Positions 1 to 10,314 of a DNA stretch of 64,000 nucleotides are shown here, piece by piece. Source of the DNA: Sphaerulina vaccinii (lineage: Eukaryota > Ascomycota > Dothideomycetes > Mycosphaerellales > Mycosphaerellaceae); assembly GCA_022570795.1 (NCBI GenBank), contig JAKUDP010000004.1:1116001-1180000 (forward strand), given 5' to 3'. A program made the translations under genes and the position numbers. Under the pieces are notes generated by a model. It saw only the letters and a list, made by a program, of their open reading frames with translations. It did not search any database and had not been told where the DNA came from. Numbering within the stretch: position 1 is the first letter of the stretch; each line of letters starts with the position of its first letter.

Positions 1-2208
1 TGCGTCCATTTTCTTGATGTTAGCACTGAGCCTGGACTTCAGGTCTTTCCCATTAACACCTTGTGAGAAGTGCATTGGCTTGGGGATGATGTTGCCAGTC
101 ATCTTGTCGCGTTCAAGCCCGTGGAACACAAATTGCTCGTCAAAGTAGTTGGCAGCTAGCTGTGACTTCTTGATCAAGCGGTTTGGCAGCTTGCCGCGAC
201 ACTCTTGAATGACACGAAGCATGCCATTGTTGTCAGCACCGTTGAACAGGATACGGCCAGTGTACAGTTCGTATAGCGTGCAGCCAATCGACCACATATC
301 GATGGCGTAGTCGAATTCCATGCCCATGATGACTTCCGGAGCACGATAGAATCGCGAAACGAGATATGGCGTAATCTCTGCATCCTGCTGCAGCGTGGCA
401 GTGCCGAAGTCACAGATTTTGATCATGTTCTTGTCGGCGCTGACAAGGATGTTGTCCGGCTTCAGATCGGCGTGGAGCACTTCTGTGTTCTTCAGGTGCA
501 GGAGAGCCAGGAACATCTGTCGAGCATAGACCTGAATGGCTTCGGGCCTGATGCCGATGTCTCTTCCAAACTTCTTCAATGTCTCGCGCAAATCCATCTC
601 CAGACCCTCGAACACCAAACATAGATGACCTTTGTGCATGAAGTCTGCCAGCAGTCGAATGATGCACTTCTTGTCATCTGGATCGGCCTCATTGAGACGG
701 GTCAGGAACTGCATCTCCTTCTGGCCAGCCTTGAACATGGTGTCATTGCGGCACGCAATCTTGATGGCGACCTGTTTGCCTGTCTGCGCATCTTTCGCCC
801 TCACCACAGTTGCAAACGTACCTTTGCCAATCTGTTGCTCGACAGCATACCGCCCGTCCAGTAGCTCACCGTTGATGATGCGGTAGTGGCCATCGGGGTA
901 ATCCCAATTGTCTAGCAAGCTCTCGTCGAGCGCCTTCGCTTCCTTGGGTATACCGTCCGCAGCTGGTGTATCCTTGACAGCGAACATATCGTCGTCATCG
1001 TCATCGGCGAACATATCGAAGTCGTCTGCAGGCTTCTTAGGCACTGCTGGGGCAGTTGCGGTAGGCTGCTGGTCCTTAGTCGCAGTGTCTTGCAGATCTT
1101 GTTGCTTGTGGTCTGGTCGATCTTCGTTCGTGTCGTGGTTGGGATCGTAGTCAGCAGCTGACTGGCCGAAGTCGTCACTGGCTTCCAGCTGTATTGGGTT
1201 CGCAAGGTCGGTATTGGTGATCATAGCAGGTGATGCAGGCGAGACTGGAGAGCCGGGGAAGGAGGCGTCCATAGGTGTGCGAGGAGAGTTGATAGAGGAT
1301 GGCGGTGATTGCGGTGCCGAACCCTGACCGCTGCTATCGTGATGTGGTGTGGTAGCGTTCGATGGGAGATTCGACTCGAGTGTCGATCGTAGCAGGGACT
1401 CGTTCGCGGATGCAGCTGCATGCTTCTTCCTAATAGCTTCGCGCTTCTTGCGACGCTCTTCGATCAGCTCAGCCTCTGACAACTGCTTGACAGGTGGCGC
1501 AGCTTCCTCAGCTGGCTCACTGGAGACATCCAAATCAGTATCGGGTCGAGTCTTTGCTGGGGCATTGGAGACTAACCTTGCCTCAACCACTGTGGCTGAC
1601 TTTGCCGCCGGCTGTTCTGCTCGAGTATTGGTTGATTTAGCATCGGTCTGACCATTACGAGCAGTGGGGATAGACTCGCGGTGTGTAGTAGACGATATGC
1701 TTTCACGTCTCGCGGCTTGTGAGCCAGCGCCTGCTTGACCTGACGACATCTTTGCTGATGCGCGATATGGTGAGCGACTGCGGTCGCGTCTTGGTGGTTC
1801 TGAGCGATCCTGGTCGCGATATGAGCCACGGTGTTGTAAGGAGTTGTGGTCTTCGTAGACCTTGTGTCGCCTCGGGTCGCTGTTGCCTTTGCCGTAGTGA
1901 TCATCTTGTCGACGCCGCTTCTCGCGCCCGCCGTCTCTGTCCGCGCGATAAGGCGATCGCGAGCCTGAGCGGTCTCTTCTGAATGGCGACCTGGATCGCT
2001 CACGATCGTTTCCATAGCCCGTAAAGTGTGCACTCATATCGTTCATCAATGCCCGACAGCCGGTGTGATGCGCAGGCCGAGATGAAGACGAATGTCTGGC
2101 CGAGTTGTTAATACTGGTGCTTGAGCGGTATGATGCGTTCTTTGTGACCTTCTCCCCGTCCACGCTGCTGATTTCGCCATCGGAAGGCGATCTTGAACGT
2201 AGGCTCAT
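1..2208 (-). CDS. prp4: Prp4-type serine/threonine protein kinase, C-terminus beyond the window
   Basis: Nuclear CLK/DYRK-related kinase that phosphorylates pre-mRNA splicing factors (tri-snRNP Prp6/Prp31 class in the known family). The frame is open from an ATG at 2208 to the window edge, so at least 735 residues are visible and the 3' end is missing. The N-terminus starts MSLRSRSPSDGEISSVDG and is an RS/RD-rich disordered arm of about 450 residues with SRSP repeats and acidic stretches. The kinase domain follows: glycine loop IGKGTFATVV, VAIK lysine, catalytic loop HADLKPDN, DFGTA, and the P+1 segment VSRFYRAPE, then the DMWSIGCTLYELYTG helix diagnostic of PRP4/PRPF4B. The line DNWDYPDGHYRI just before the domain also matches the family. 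No introns are needed. Family assignment is strong; the exact start could be further upstream if a 5' intron exists. Confidence 0.93.
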   Translation of the reverse strand, partial: MSLRSRSPSDGEISSVDGEKVTKNASYRSSTSINNSARHSSSSRPAHHTGCRALMNDMSAHFTGYGNDRERSRSPFRRDRSGSRSPYRADRDGGREKRRRQDDHYGKGNSDPRRHKVYEDHNSLQHRGSYRDQDRSEPPRRDRSRSPYRASAKMSSGQAGAGSQAARRESISSTTHRESIPTARNGQTDAKSTNTRAEQPAAKSATVVEARLVSNAPAKTRPDTDLDVSSEPAEEAAPPVKQLSEAELIEERRKKREAIRKKHAAASANESLLRSTLESNLPSNATTPHHDSSGQGSAPQSPPSSINSPRTPMDASFPGSPVSPASPAMITNTDLANPIQLEASDDFGQSAADYDPNHDTNEDRPDHKQQDLQDTATKDQQPTATAPAVPKKPADDFDMFADDDDDDMFAVKDTPAADGIPKEAKALDESLLDNWDYPDGHYRIINGELLDGRYAVEQQIGKGTFATVVRAKDAQTGKQVAIKIACRNDTMFKAGQKEMQFLTRLNEADPDDKKCIIRLLADFMHKGHLCLVFEGLEMDLRETLKKFGRDIGIRPEAIQVYARQMFLALLHLKNTEVLHADLKPDNILVSADKNMIKICDFGTATLQQDAEITPYLVSRFYRAPEVIMGMEFDYAIDMWSIGCTLYELYTGRILFNGADNNGMLRVIQECRGKLPNRLIKKSQLAANYFDEQFVFHGLERDKMTGNIIPKPMHFSQGVNGKDLKSRLSANIKKMDA

Positions 2209-3138
2209 CTTGCCGGCGCCCACGCGAGCTGTACCGAGACGATGCCCTGCGCACAAAATGTGGTGTGAAAAGTGTTAGCAATCTGCTCACAACTGCTATC
2301 TCTCGCTCTGGCGGGCCACCAGTGTGGATGGCAATCTCACAGGATTGATGTGTGCACAAAGGCAGTGTCGACAGCAGCGACGCTGGTGGTGGTGCTGTGT
2401 TGTTGGTGGTGGTGATGAATTGTTCTTGCTGTTGCTGGGTCAAGAGATGAAAGCAGAAGTCGTTATCAGTACTGGTGACGGAGGTAGGAGCTGGAGTCAC
2501 GTGGTAGAATTTTATGGCTTGTGTAACCTCACCTTCACTGCCGACATCCCTACCTCACGCACACGATTCGCCACGACACCATAGACAGTTCTTCTCCACG
2601 TTCCCTCAGCTGCCACGCTCATGAGATCGCGATCATGGCGCTTTAAATTTCTCTCGGGCTTTCAGAGATGGAGCTTGTGCATTGTTGCTCACCACACACA
2701 GACTGCCACTTCCTCCCGACCATGCGCTCCCACCCGATGGACAGCAAAGACGAGGCTGTCTGCGATATACGATTTCTGTGACGACACAACACGTTGACCT
2801 TCAGACAAACGACCTCAGTATCACCCGCAATATCGCCAAAGCCTGGCCCAGACGATAGCCACCTCCACGAAGATCTACCTGAAGAGCGTGTAACCTACTA
2901 ATCTCTGAAGGCCATCCCATTCAAGCAATCGCGTACTAGTCTCCTATGCAATGTTCATCACATTGCGTTCGGACATGTCTGTATCAGCTCCTTCTGGTTG
3001 GCTTGTACTACTCGCCAGTCTCATCAGCCCTACTGACTCCACCTATCTCGAACAAAGGCTTGTTTCAAGATCATCCGCCAGTATAGCGCTACCGAACATG
3101 AAGCATGCGCCTTTGCACATGTCAACAAAGCTTGTGAG
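2209..3138. other. Divergent intergenic region, no gene recognised
   Basis: About 930 bases between the Prp4 kinase start and the TATA box of the secreted protein gene. It holds a short GGT/GTT-rich low-complexity patch near 2380-2420 and short ORFs on both strands that show no domain or splice support. An ATG at 2951 is in frame with the downstream secreted protein but lies upstream of the TATA box, so it is unlikely to be used. Confidence 0.6.
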
Positions 3139-3145
3139 TATAAAT
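3139..3145 (+). promoter_or_regulatory. TATA box of the secreted repeat protein gene
   Basis: TATAAAT lies 178 bases before the ATG at 3317. A transcript starting about 30 bases downstream would have a 5' UTR near 145 nt. This excludes the upstream in-frame ATG at 2951 and supports the signal-peptide start. Confidence 0.55.
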
Positions 3146-3316
3146 CGACCTCTCAAGAATCTTAATTCGAGTCAGCACAGTTCCCAAGCATCTTGTCGTC
3201 AGCGTTGTTCCTCTCACTTTCTGCTGCGCAGTCACTTCATCGGATCTGGTATCCACATCACACTCCTTCAACAATATCAAGCTTTCGATAAGCATTACAA
3301 CCACCTCTACGACAAT

Positions 3317-4447
3317 ATGAAGACCTGCACGATCTTCTCCGCGCTCGCTGCCATTGCAGCCGCAGCACCATATCCAGCACCAACAGGTAGCGGCTACCCA
3401 GCACCAAGTGGACAGTTCCCAGCTTCGTTGCCAACTGGCTTCTCACCACCACCACAGAATGGCAGCTTCCCACATCATCCCAAGCCGTATGGTACTGGCC
3501 CACCTCAACCATACGGCACTGGCCCTCCCCCGCCCCACCACTACGGAACTGGATCTATGCCGCCATTTCCTACCGGCACTGGAATGGTCAAACGTCAACT
3601 CGAGGGTATGTCGGGTATCGCAGCTGCCACTGGGCTGAGCTCCGGCAGCACAGGCACAGAGTCTGGCCTGAGCGGCTTGGGCTCCTCAAGCTCAGGATCA
3701 AGTTCTGGGTTGGAAGGACTAGGAAGCGGGACTGGAGCAGCACTTCCAAGCTTCTCGATACCATCGTCGCTTGGCTCGTCGACTGGCACATCCAGCTCGA
3801 GCTCTGGTCTTGAGGGACTTGGATCATCGACCGGCTCATCGGGATCTTCTTCTGGCCTTGAAGGTCTCTCTGGCTCATCTACCGATCTCAGCGGCTTAGG
3901 CAAGCGCGTCCCTCAGCTTGAAGGACTTACTGGCTCTAGCACCTCGAGCTCTTCTTCTGGTGGTCTTGGAGATCTCAGCAGCTTGAGTGGCTCATCTGGT
4001 GCTGCTCTGCCCAGCTTCTCGATGCCATCAAGTCTCGGTTCGTCAAGCTCCAGCTCCGGTCTCTCTGGTCTTACAGGTTCCTCTGGCAGCTCTGATCTTT
4101 CAGGTCTTTCAGGCTCTACCGGCAGCTCTGATCTCTCTGGTCTCACTGGGTCAGATGGTACTGCTGCGGCGACTGGTGTCTCCAGCCTCGGTCGCAGAAG
4201 GAACCACTACGCCCAAAAGAAGTATGCACGTGGTGCAGCTCTCCCTACTGGTCTCCCCACTATGCCATCCGGTGTAGCTGCACCTTCCGCTGGATTTGGC
4301 GGTCCTGCTGAGTCTGGTTTCGCTATGCCAACTGCAACTATTGGTGGCGAGATGCCCGGTGTTGCTGCTCCAACCGGTGCTCAAGTGAATAGCAACCGAG
4401 CCATTGTTGCATCCACATTGGAGCGCATCAACTCTGAGAAAGCTTAG
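3317..4447 (+). CDS. Secreted Ser/Gly/Leu-rich repeat protein with dibasic (Kex2-type) sites
   Basis: 376-residue protein with a clean signal peptide (MKTCTIFSALAAIAAAAP). After it come Pro/Tyr/Gly repeats (YGTGPP, about residues 55-85), then a long region of GLSGL/GLEGL units separated by Ser/Gly runs, and two near-identical ALPSFS[IM]PSSLGSS segments. Basic cleavage-like sites sit at VKR/QLEG, GKR/VPQLEG and GRRR, so the product could be cut in the secretory pathway into peptides beginning QLEG or VPQLEG. The C-terminal 90 residues are Ala/Gly/Pro-rich and have no transmembrane or GPI-like tail. I chose the ATG at 3317 because it gives the signal peptide and lies downstream of a TATA box; an in-frame ATG at 2951 would bury it. 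I recognise no named family. AATAAA at 4585 may serve polyadenylation. Confidence 0.8.
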   Translation: MKTCTIFSALAAIAAAAPYPAPTGSGYPAPSGQFPASLPTGFSPPPQNGSFPHHPKPYGTGPPQPYGTGPPPPHHYGTGSMPPFPTGTGMVKRQLEGMSGIAAATGLSSGSTGTESGLSGLGSSSSGSSSGLEGLGSGTGAALPSFSIPSSLGSSTGTSSSSSGLEGLGSSTGSSGSSSGLEGLSGSSTDLSGLGKRVPQLEGLTGSSTSSSSSGGLGDLSSLSGSSGAALPSFSMPSSLGSSSSSSGLSGLTGSSGSSDLSGLSGSTGSSDLSGLTGSDGTAAATGVSSLGRRRNHYAQKKYARGAALPTGLPTMPSGVAAPSAGFGGPAESGFAMPTATIGGEMPGVAAPTGAQVNSNRAIVASTLERINSEKA

Positions 4448-5722
4448 TCCGTCTTCACAAACCTAGATTTCGTGCGTTAAGAGAGGGTATGAGGCGCCGG
4501 ACTCGAGCGTATAGAGGGGAAGAAGTCCCTGAGTGACACATGCGAAAACATTCGTTATCTACTTCTTCTGTTCAGCGCACTTGCAATAAAACATAGACTT
4601 TGCTGCATCAGTTCTTCTCATCTCCTTTCCTTGTTCAATCATTCATTATTGTCTACAATGCGCTTTCAATGACTTATACGCTCCCTATCTCACGTTTATG
4701 AACCTGTGAAGCTCGATACACTTGCTCAAGTCCTCAGCTTGTGCCATCGAATGGAGTGCTTTGGTCACACTGAGCCTCGTCTAGCGCATTTGATCAGTAC
4801 ATCAAGCGTGTTGAGTAACACGTGGTGCCACTTCCACCAAAGCTAGGAGATAGGTCGTAGTTCGTCGGTCTTGATAAGTTGATCCTGCAACAAAGTACCA
4901 ACCCTCCTCGATTGTTACAGCGTATCAACCTCATGCTCATCTCTTCTCTTACCTTGACAGCAAGGCTCATGGCGTCCACAAAGGCCTGCGCCAAATACAG
5001 TCGCTGCGAATGTTACAGCGGACTGACCAGAGTATGTATCAAGTTCTCCGAGGCACGCGCTGGTCATCGATCTGACTCAGTCGCAGATACAAGTCGACCT
5101 GGCGACCGATGGGGGCTGCAAGGTGCTTGGTACTCAAGGTCTCGCAGAGTAAAAAAGTGGTGCGTTGGAAGACCATCGATGCAGGGAAAGGATGGCTATT
5201 CGATGGCATGATGGAGGTCGTGTCGCTTTCGATTGTTCGTGTGCTGTAGTGTTGCAGGTTAATTGCGATCTCGATGGTTTGTACAAAGACTGTGGCCATG
5301 ACCTAATGCATCATTGCTGGAATAAGAATAGAGGTCAGTCATGAGGTGTAGAGTGCTGCTGTTTGGGTAGTGAGGTAGAAAAGCATGTCACATGCCAACG
5401 CGAGTCATGTAGGACGCTAGCGGCAATTTAGCTCACTTCCATCCTTCACATCTTGCCACAAGCACATGGAGGAGTGTCCGAGCTGAAGCAATCTCAGTCG
5501 TGCAAAGTGGTCCCTTGGCATCTCTACCTGTTCGAGTCTCAGCCAAAGCCTTTACTTTATGCAAAAGAAGATACTTCTACCTCCTACCAAACCACGCACT
5601 TGCAGCAGAACAGCCAGCAAAGGAGTTTGGTCTCTCATCCAGTGAACTTGTCTCGGCGTTCCCAACAGCACGCTACTAGCGGACCCTGCTCATCTGTTAG
5701 ACTGTGTAGCAAAAGGATAAGC
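4448..5722. other. Intergenic, no gene recognised
   Basis: About 1.3 kb between the secreted protein and U6. AATAAA at 4585-4590 is a plausible polyadenylation signal for the upstream gene. Small ORFs here have no signal peptide, domain or intron support. Confidence 0.55.
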
Positions 5723-5887
5723 AAAAAATGATTGTGCTCTTCTTTGTAAACATGTGTCATCCTTAGTGCACTATACCATCCGTTAGCAGGAGTCCATGAG
5801 TGGCGATAGCAGCGGTGAACTTACGGGGCCATGCTAATCTTCTCTGTATTGTTGCAAATTGACCATATGTCGCACCCGAAGGTGGAC
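5723..5887 (-). ncRNA. U6: U6 spliceosomal snRNA interrupted by a 54-nt intron
   Basis: Catalytic RNA of the spliceosome. Reading the minus strand from 5887: a 5' stem-loop with a TTCG loop, CATATGGTCAATTTGCAACA, then the invariant ACAGAGA box, AGATTAGCATGGCCCC including the AGC triad, and after an interruption TGCACTAAGGATGACAC (the U4-pairing/ISL region), ending in a CAT6 run at 5723-5728 that fits a Pol III terminator. Exon 1 is 5825-5887 (63 nt) and exon 2 about 5723-5770. Removing the insert joins GGCCCC to TGCACTAAGGATGACAC, restoring the conserved U6 core. The match to U6 is direct and unambiguous; only the exact 5' and 3' ends are estimated. Confidence 0.95.
5771..5824 (-). other. Spliceosomal (mRNA-type) intron inside U6 snRNA
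   Basis: 54-nt insert starting GTAAGT and ending TATAG, with branch-site sequence GCTAAC 15 nt before its 3' end. These are the same signals seen in the protein-coding introns of this window. It splits U6 between the AGC-triad segment and the GGATGACAC segment. U6 introns are known in Schizosaccharomyces pombe and scattered other fungi. Confidence 0.93.
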
Positions 5888-5910
5888 AAAGTGAGCAAGT
5901 TACAAGAGGC

Positions 5911-5917
5911 TTATGTA
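5911..5917 (-). promoter_or_regulatory. TATA-like element upstream of U6
   Basis: TACATAA on the minus strand lies 24-30 nt before the inferred U6 start at 5887, the position expected of a fungal U6 TATA box. Confidence 0.55.
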
Positions 5918-6730
5918 GCTCCATCGAGAAAAGCGGGTCCCTTCTGCATACTTCACTTTCAAACTCGCACACTGCAGCTTGCGACTGTTCTGAGAAGTTC
6001 TGCAATGTGCACCCTCGGTCCTAGGATTTGGCCTCGCTGTACCTGACATGCGACGATGGAGTTCGCAGTCAAACCTGGATATGCACTTGTTCTGCGGAGG
6101 TGCCGGGCCTGTTCCGCGCGAGGCTCTCCCATGCTGGCTGACCTTCGTCTAGTTCGGATCACTCAATGAACGCACTCATCTTGTTCTCCTTGGACGTACA
6201 CGGCATCGCGCCCCATGGCCAATTACCCTCAAGCTCTTCAACTTCAAACCAGCTGCAGCGAGTGCACGCACCAAGCCTGCAAAGCAAAAGAGTCCGGAGA
6301 AATACCCAGCGGAGAAGAGAGAGGGGCCACGATGGACCTACGCAAGAGCCACGCAAGAGCAGGAACACCAGTGTGCGGCAGGCCTCGATGAGAACGTTCT
6401 TCTATTGCCGATTCCCAGGCTTACGTCGACCGCGGCGAAGGAGAGGACCAAAAGATCTGGTCTGGAAGTGGGACACCAGACGGTCATGGAGACATACCAG
6501 CCTATAGGCCAGCAGGACCAAGTGCAGGATGAGCCCGACACTTGCGCCTGCTGAGCAGCAGATAAAGGCAGACTATCAGGGCCAAGCGGAGCATGAGACA
6601 CAATCTTCAGCTGGAGGTTCCGGAGACCAGTTGTCGTCGTCTCAGCCGGCGATTGCATGCTGGCCTACCTTTGTTCACAAGACTCATTTGATGCATCTTC
6701 CGAACTCACTCTGGTGTCGCAGAGCCTGGC
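5918..6730. other. Intergenic, no gene recognised
   Basis: About 800 bases upstream of U6. Short ORFs overlap on both strands (the longest about 113 codons, Arg-rich) without domain support. Confidence 0.5.
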
Positions 6731-7063
6731 TCAATTCTGCTGACTTGTCGCTCCGGACTCCTCGATCGTGTAGGACTCCTGGATCGCACCTTCTGTAATG
6801 GTACTTGAATTAAGTAGACACTGGTCGATGTGATCGATATGCAAATGCAGTTCTTGTCCTGTGTATGCTGATTTGACGAGCGCAAAGCTCTCTCGGCTGC
6901 GGAGGACATATCTCGTTGCGCCCATTGGTGCTGCGTCGGCGACATTCGTGATGTATGATACATCTTGAAACTCGCACAATCGACCGGCGTGCGGGACGAG
7001 CACTTCGGGCATGGGTTTGGGTAGGTTGACCAGGCCTTCGCTCGCGATCTGGCTATACTTCAT
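6731..7063 (-). CDS. Hypothetical protein, 110 aa (possibly one exon of a larger gene)
   Basis: ATG at 7063, stop at 6731. The translation has balanced composition and reads like a folded protein (MKYSQIASEGLVNLPKPMPE at the start, then VPHAGRLCEFQDVSYI and GATRYVLRSRESFALVKSAY), unlike the Arg/Ser-rich noise ORFs around it. No signal peptide, transmembrane segment or known domain. It lies upstream of U6 on the same strand and 390 bases after the end of the F-box gene. Function unknown. It could be a terminal exon of a gene whose other exons I could not place. Confidence 0.4.
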   Translation of the reverse strand: MKYSQIASEGLVNLPKPMPEVLVPHAGRLCEFQDVSYITNVADAAPMGATRYVLRSRESFALVKSAYTGQELHLHIDHIDQCLLNSSTITEGAIQESYTIEESGATSQQN

Positions 7064-7454
7064 GCAGACAGACGAGAGGGAGAGTCAGCTTATGGCGATC
7101 AAGCTATAAGGACTGGTATGGTAGCTCAGCTTGCTGCTGTTTGTCAGTATACATAGATATGCGACCGAGACAGTACTTCACGATGGGAGTCAAGCATTGG
7201 ACATTGCACACGACCTTCCTCAATACTTGGGACATGAGACCTTGGATGTTTGAATGTTCAGCGAGGTACTTTAATAAAGATCTATGATTTCTGCAACAAA
7301 CTTACCATCATGCTCCATGGACTTGCAACTAGTCCAGGAGACGGCCGACGAAGCGCTCTTCTCTGTATGCTCGAGATCATGCCGATATCGCCTCGTCATC
7401 GCTGTGCGTGTCGTGATCGGAAGCACAGATCACGGAGCACGATGAACTTCCGCA
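7064..7454. other. Intergenic, nothing recognised
   Basis: 390 bases on the 3' side of the F-box gene. It has no coding or RNA signal that I can support. Confidence 0.5.
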
Positions 7455-9123
7455 TCAGAGCTCCTCGAATCTCGACGTAAGCTGTCCAGCTCCTTGAGCC
7501 ATGACATACTCTCCAAAGTCCCACTTCTCATTTTTGAGCTTGATATTCATGGAAGCCGCGAGATCCTCAAACACAGCACGAGAACACATCTTCCCGTACG
7601 CAAGTGCATACGACTTACAAAATCCTGTGCATTCAGAGGGCACGTGCTGCCTCCTGGACCGGGACCTTCTCACACATTCGTGGTCATGTGTATCTCGCAA
7701 GGATACTGAAAGCTCGAACGTACGTAGAGTCACCAGGTCCGCGGCAGCGCTGTCAAGTAGACACAACATGGTGTTACTGAAGACATCCATCTCTTGCTTG
7801 TTAGTATGCGCGAGCGGATATGAGTCTTCGTCCTTGCGGGATGCAGCTTCGCCTTCAGTCCAAGCCGTGGGGATGACGTCCTTGAGTAGTATCACCTGGA
7901 GTGTTTCTCCGTGGCCCAGGAGAAAGCTTTGGAGTCTGGCTGCGTTTACAATGGCAGGCATTGGCGGCTCCGCCTCAAGCACAAGCTGCTGTAGAAGGGG
8001 CATGGCGTCGCTTGATAGAAGATCGCTTATGGCCTCGCTGGCGTACTCGTTGTAACTCTGCCACTCAGAGTCCATTGGACCTGTATCGATAAGGACCGTC
8101 AGGCTGCGGACCTGACCAGTGTTCCGTATGACACCAGGCCAGAAGTACATCGTCTCTTCCTCCCAGTAGCTCTGACTATAGGCAACAGTGAGTTTCTTAA
8201 CATCGGAGATGAAATCGAGCGCTCCAGCCTGTGCCTCGTTCGTAGGGTCGAGGGGTTGGATGTTGGATGGGAGGTCCCCGAATGTAATTCCTATAGAGAA
8301 AGCAGTATAAGTTCTGTCGAATTTATCAACACTTCAGTAGGTGTGCGTTATACTTACCTAATTTGAGGCGGGTGACCTTATTGTCAATGTGATTGAGCGC
8401 CAGGAGCATGGCGCCGATCTGCTCAGTCGTGACGTATTTGCTTGCGGTCTGTCGAGCCGCTTCGATCTCCTGCTCATATGCAGTCTTCTCAACTGCCTGC
8501 TCCTCCTCCTCAGTCATATTCCCATACGGGTTGTAGTACAGCATGCTGCGATTGAAAGCCTCGGTGTGAGAGCTGCAGATGGTAATCGACACGGTATCGA
8601 GCAGTGAGAGTCGTGAGAGACCCTGGACAAGAGCGTTTCGTACGGTCTCGTCTATGACTGTTTCTCCACCATTCCATATGGAGAGATAGTCGATCGAGTG
8701 CTCCCTGATGAAGCGCTTGTACACCTGATAGCTTCGTTTGGTTCGATGAGTGCGATCACCCCGGCCGAGTAACTTGTAATCGGCAAAAGTCTTGACCCAT
8801 TGCGGCTTGAAATCCTCGTCGAGATAGTCACCGCGGTCTTGAACTTCACCAAGCGCTCTGGCGACAAAGATAACATGTCGTATTACTCTGCCGAGGAGTG
8901 GGTTGGCGCAGATTTGATTGAACGAGTGGAGCGAGGCCTTGGTTGGGCTCACGTGAAGTGGCGTGTCTTTGAGAGCGGTTTTGAGAATCTCGAATAGCTT
9001 CTCTTTCTGTGACTTCGGCAAGATCGAGCGAAACTTGAGAACATCCCGAAGGCCAAGGTGACTGGCAATCACCAGCAGGAGTTCCACCGGGAGTATGGTA
9101 AGGCGATTGTTGAGGCCAGGCAT
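7455..9123 (-). CDS. F-box domain protein, two exons
   Basis: Likely substrate adaptor of an SCF ubiquitin ligase. Exon 1 runs 9123-8358 and exon 2 8290-7455; the 67-nt intron 8291-8357 starts GTAAGT and ends TCTATAG. The splice phase is consistent and gives 533 residues. Residues 8-45 contain the F-box (LPVELLLVIASHLGLRDVLK, then a basic helix). The rest is helical with no WD40, LRR or kelch repeats I can identify; residues about 215-235 are acidic (TEEEEQAVEK). The start is the ATG at 9123; the frame opens two codons earlier with GTG. The target is unknown. Confidence 0.85.
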
Positions 9124-10314
9124 TTCCACGTTGTTTTATGGCTCAATTGATCCGGAGAGAGTAGAGAATTGGAACCCCGCACGATCTCTGCTTTGGTATG
9201 CTTGGTGTGATCCGTGTTGCGGAGAGGAAGTCAGTACCGATGAAGAAGAGAGAAGTGTACTCACAAGAAGTATATAGGCAGTCGCTAGTCTTTAGAGCTT
9301 CACTCCAACGGAGGCAGCTCTGCAAGACAACACTCTTACCCGCGTCACTCGACGAGACATAACTCATACATGAACGCAACACTGCTTCTGTGCCGCTGAC
9401 CATAACATCCAAGGAGGCGACAGAAGGATATGCCGAATTGAATTCTTCAGACAAGGCTGATCGCACGCGTATAGCAACAATCACTCTCTTGCTTTCGGTG
9501 TCGGCGAAATCGCGGTGGTGTCGGTCGGAGAAGGCTGAGTTCGCATGGCGTTCAGGCGGCGTGGAGAAATTAGAAAGCGATGCACCTTAGAGCTGGTCCA
9601 AGACGAGAGAGGTGGTGTATCGCAGTGACGAGAAGCGCGCCGTGAGTCGTGAGTATTGTCCTCGGTTGAGATCTCCACATCCCGATCGGAAATGCCAAGA
9701 TCCATTTTATCTCCTCACTTCAAAACCTGCCTCAACCTGTCGAACAACCATCACCAACTTAGCATTGACTCAAAACAGGAAGCGATGGCCAGCACAACAG
9801 TTCCATCAACGGCAAGCCTCCGTTTCCTTTGAGATCCACGACTCTCAGCCCAGACCTCTTCAGGCATCAGCTGCTTACTGCGACATTTGCGAGATTACCA
9901 ACACCTCCATGGCCATGCGTGTATACTCTCGGATGACAATGCCGTTCATCTGTGCCAACCTGGTTCGGGACTGATAGCCTCGAACAATCACATGTGGCTC
10001 ATACAGCCTTAGAAGAAGTGCTGCTAAGCTGCAACCTATTTCCTCGCACGCCTTGCGACGACTGTAGAACTGCTAACTCTAGGTTGCGTCTCCGGGATAC
10101 TGCTATTTGCTACACTCTCCTTACATAATCACGAGACTTCAGCATCCCAAACAGCAATTGACCGCGAGAATGCTGAATCGAGGCATATACCACGAAGATT
10201 GAACCAACTCAGACCAACTAGGTCCACTCGAGCGGCAAGATGGAAGTAATTACTATGAAAGGCAGCTCGAGCTAGCTCGAAGACACGACTGCTACGAACC
10301 TCTCAACTTCAATC
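9124..10314. other. Divergent intergenic region, no gene recognised
   Basis: About 1.2 kb between the F-box gene and the cysteine-rich secreted protein gene. Only short overlapping ORFs without domains or convincing splice sites. Confidence 0.5.

Noticed and set aside
2951..3316. Upstream in-frame ATG extending the secreted protein by 122 residues
   Set aside because: It lies before the TATA box at 3139 and would hide the signal peptide that starts at 3317.
5459..5545. tRNA-like segment with GTTCGAGTC and an A-box-like GTGTCCGAG
   Set aside because: No acceptor stem pairs with GGAGGAG and no anticodon arm can be drawn.
7501..8055. Plus-strand open frame of 184 codons
   Set aside because: It is antisense to exon 2 of the F-box gene, which is joined in phase to a recognisable F-box exon.
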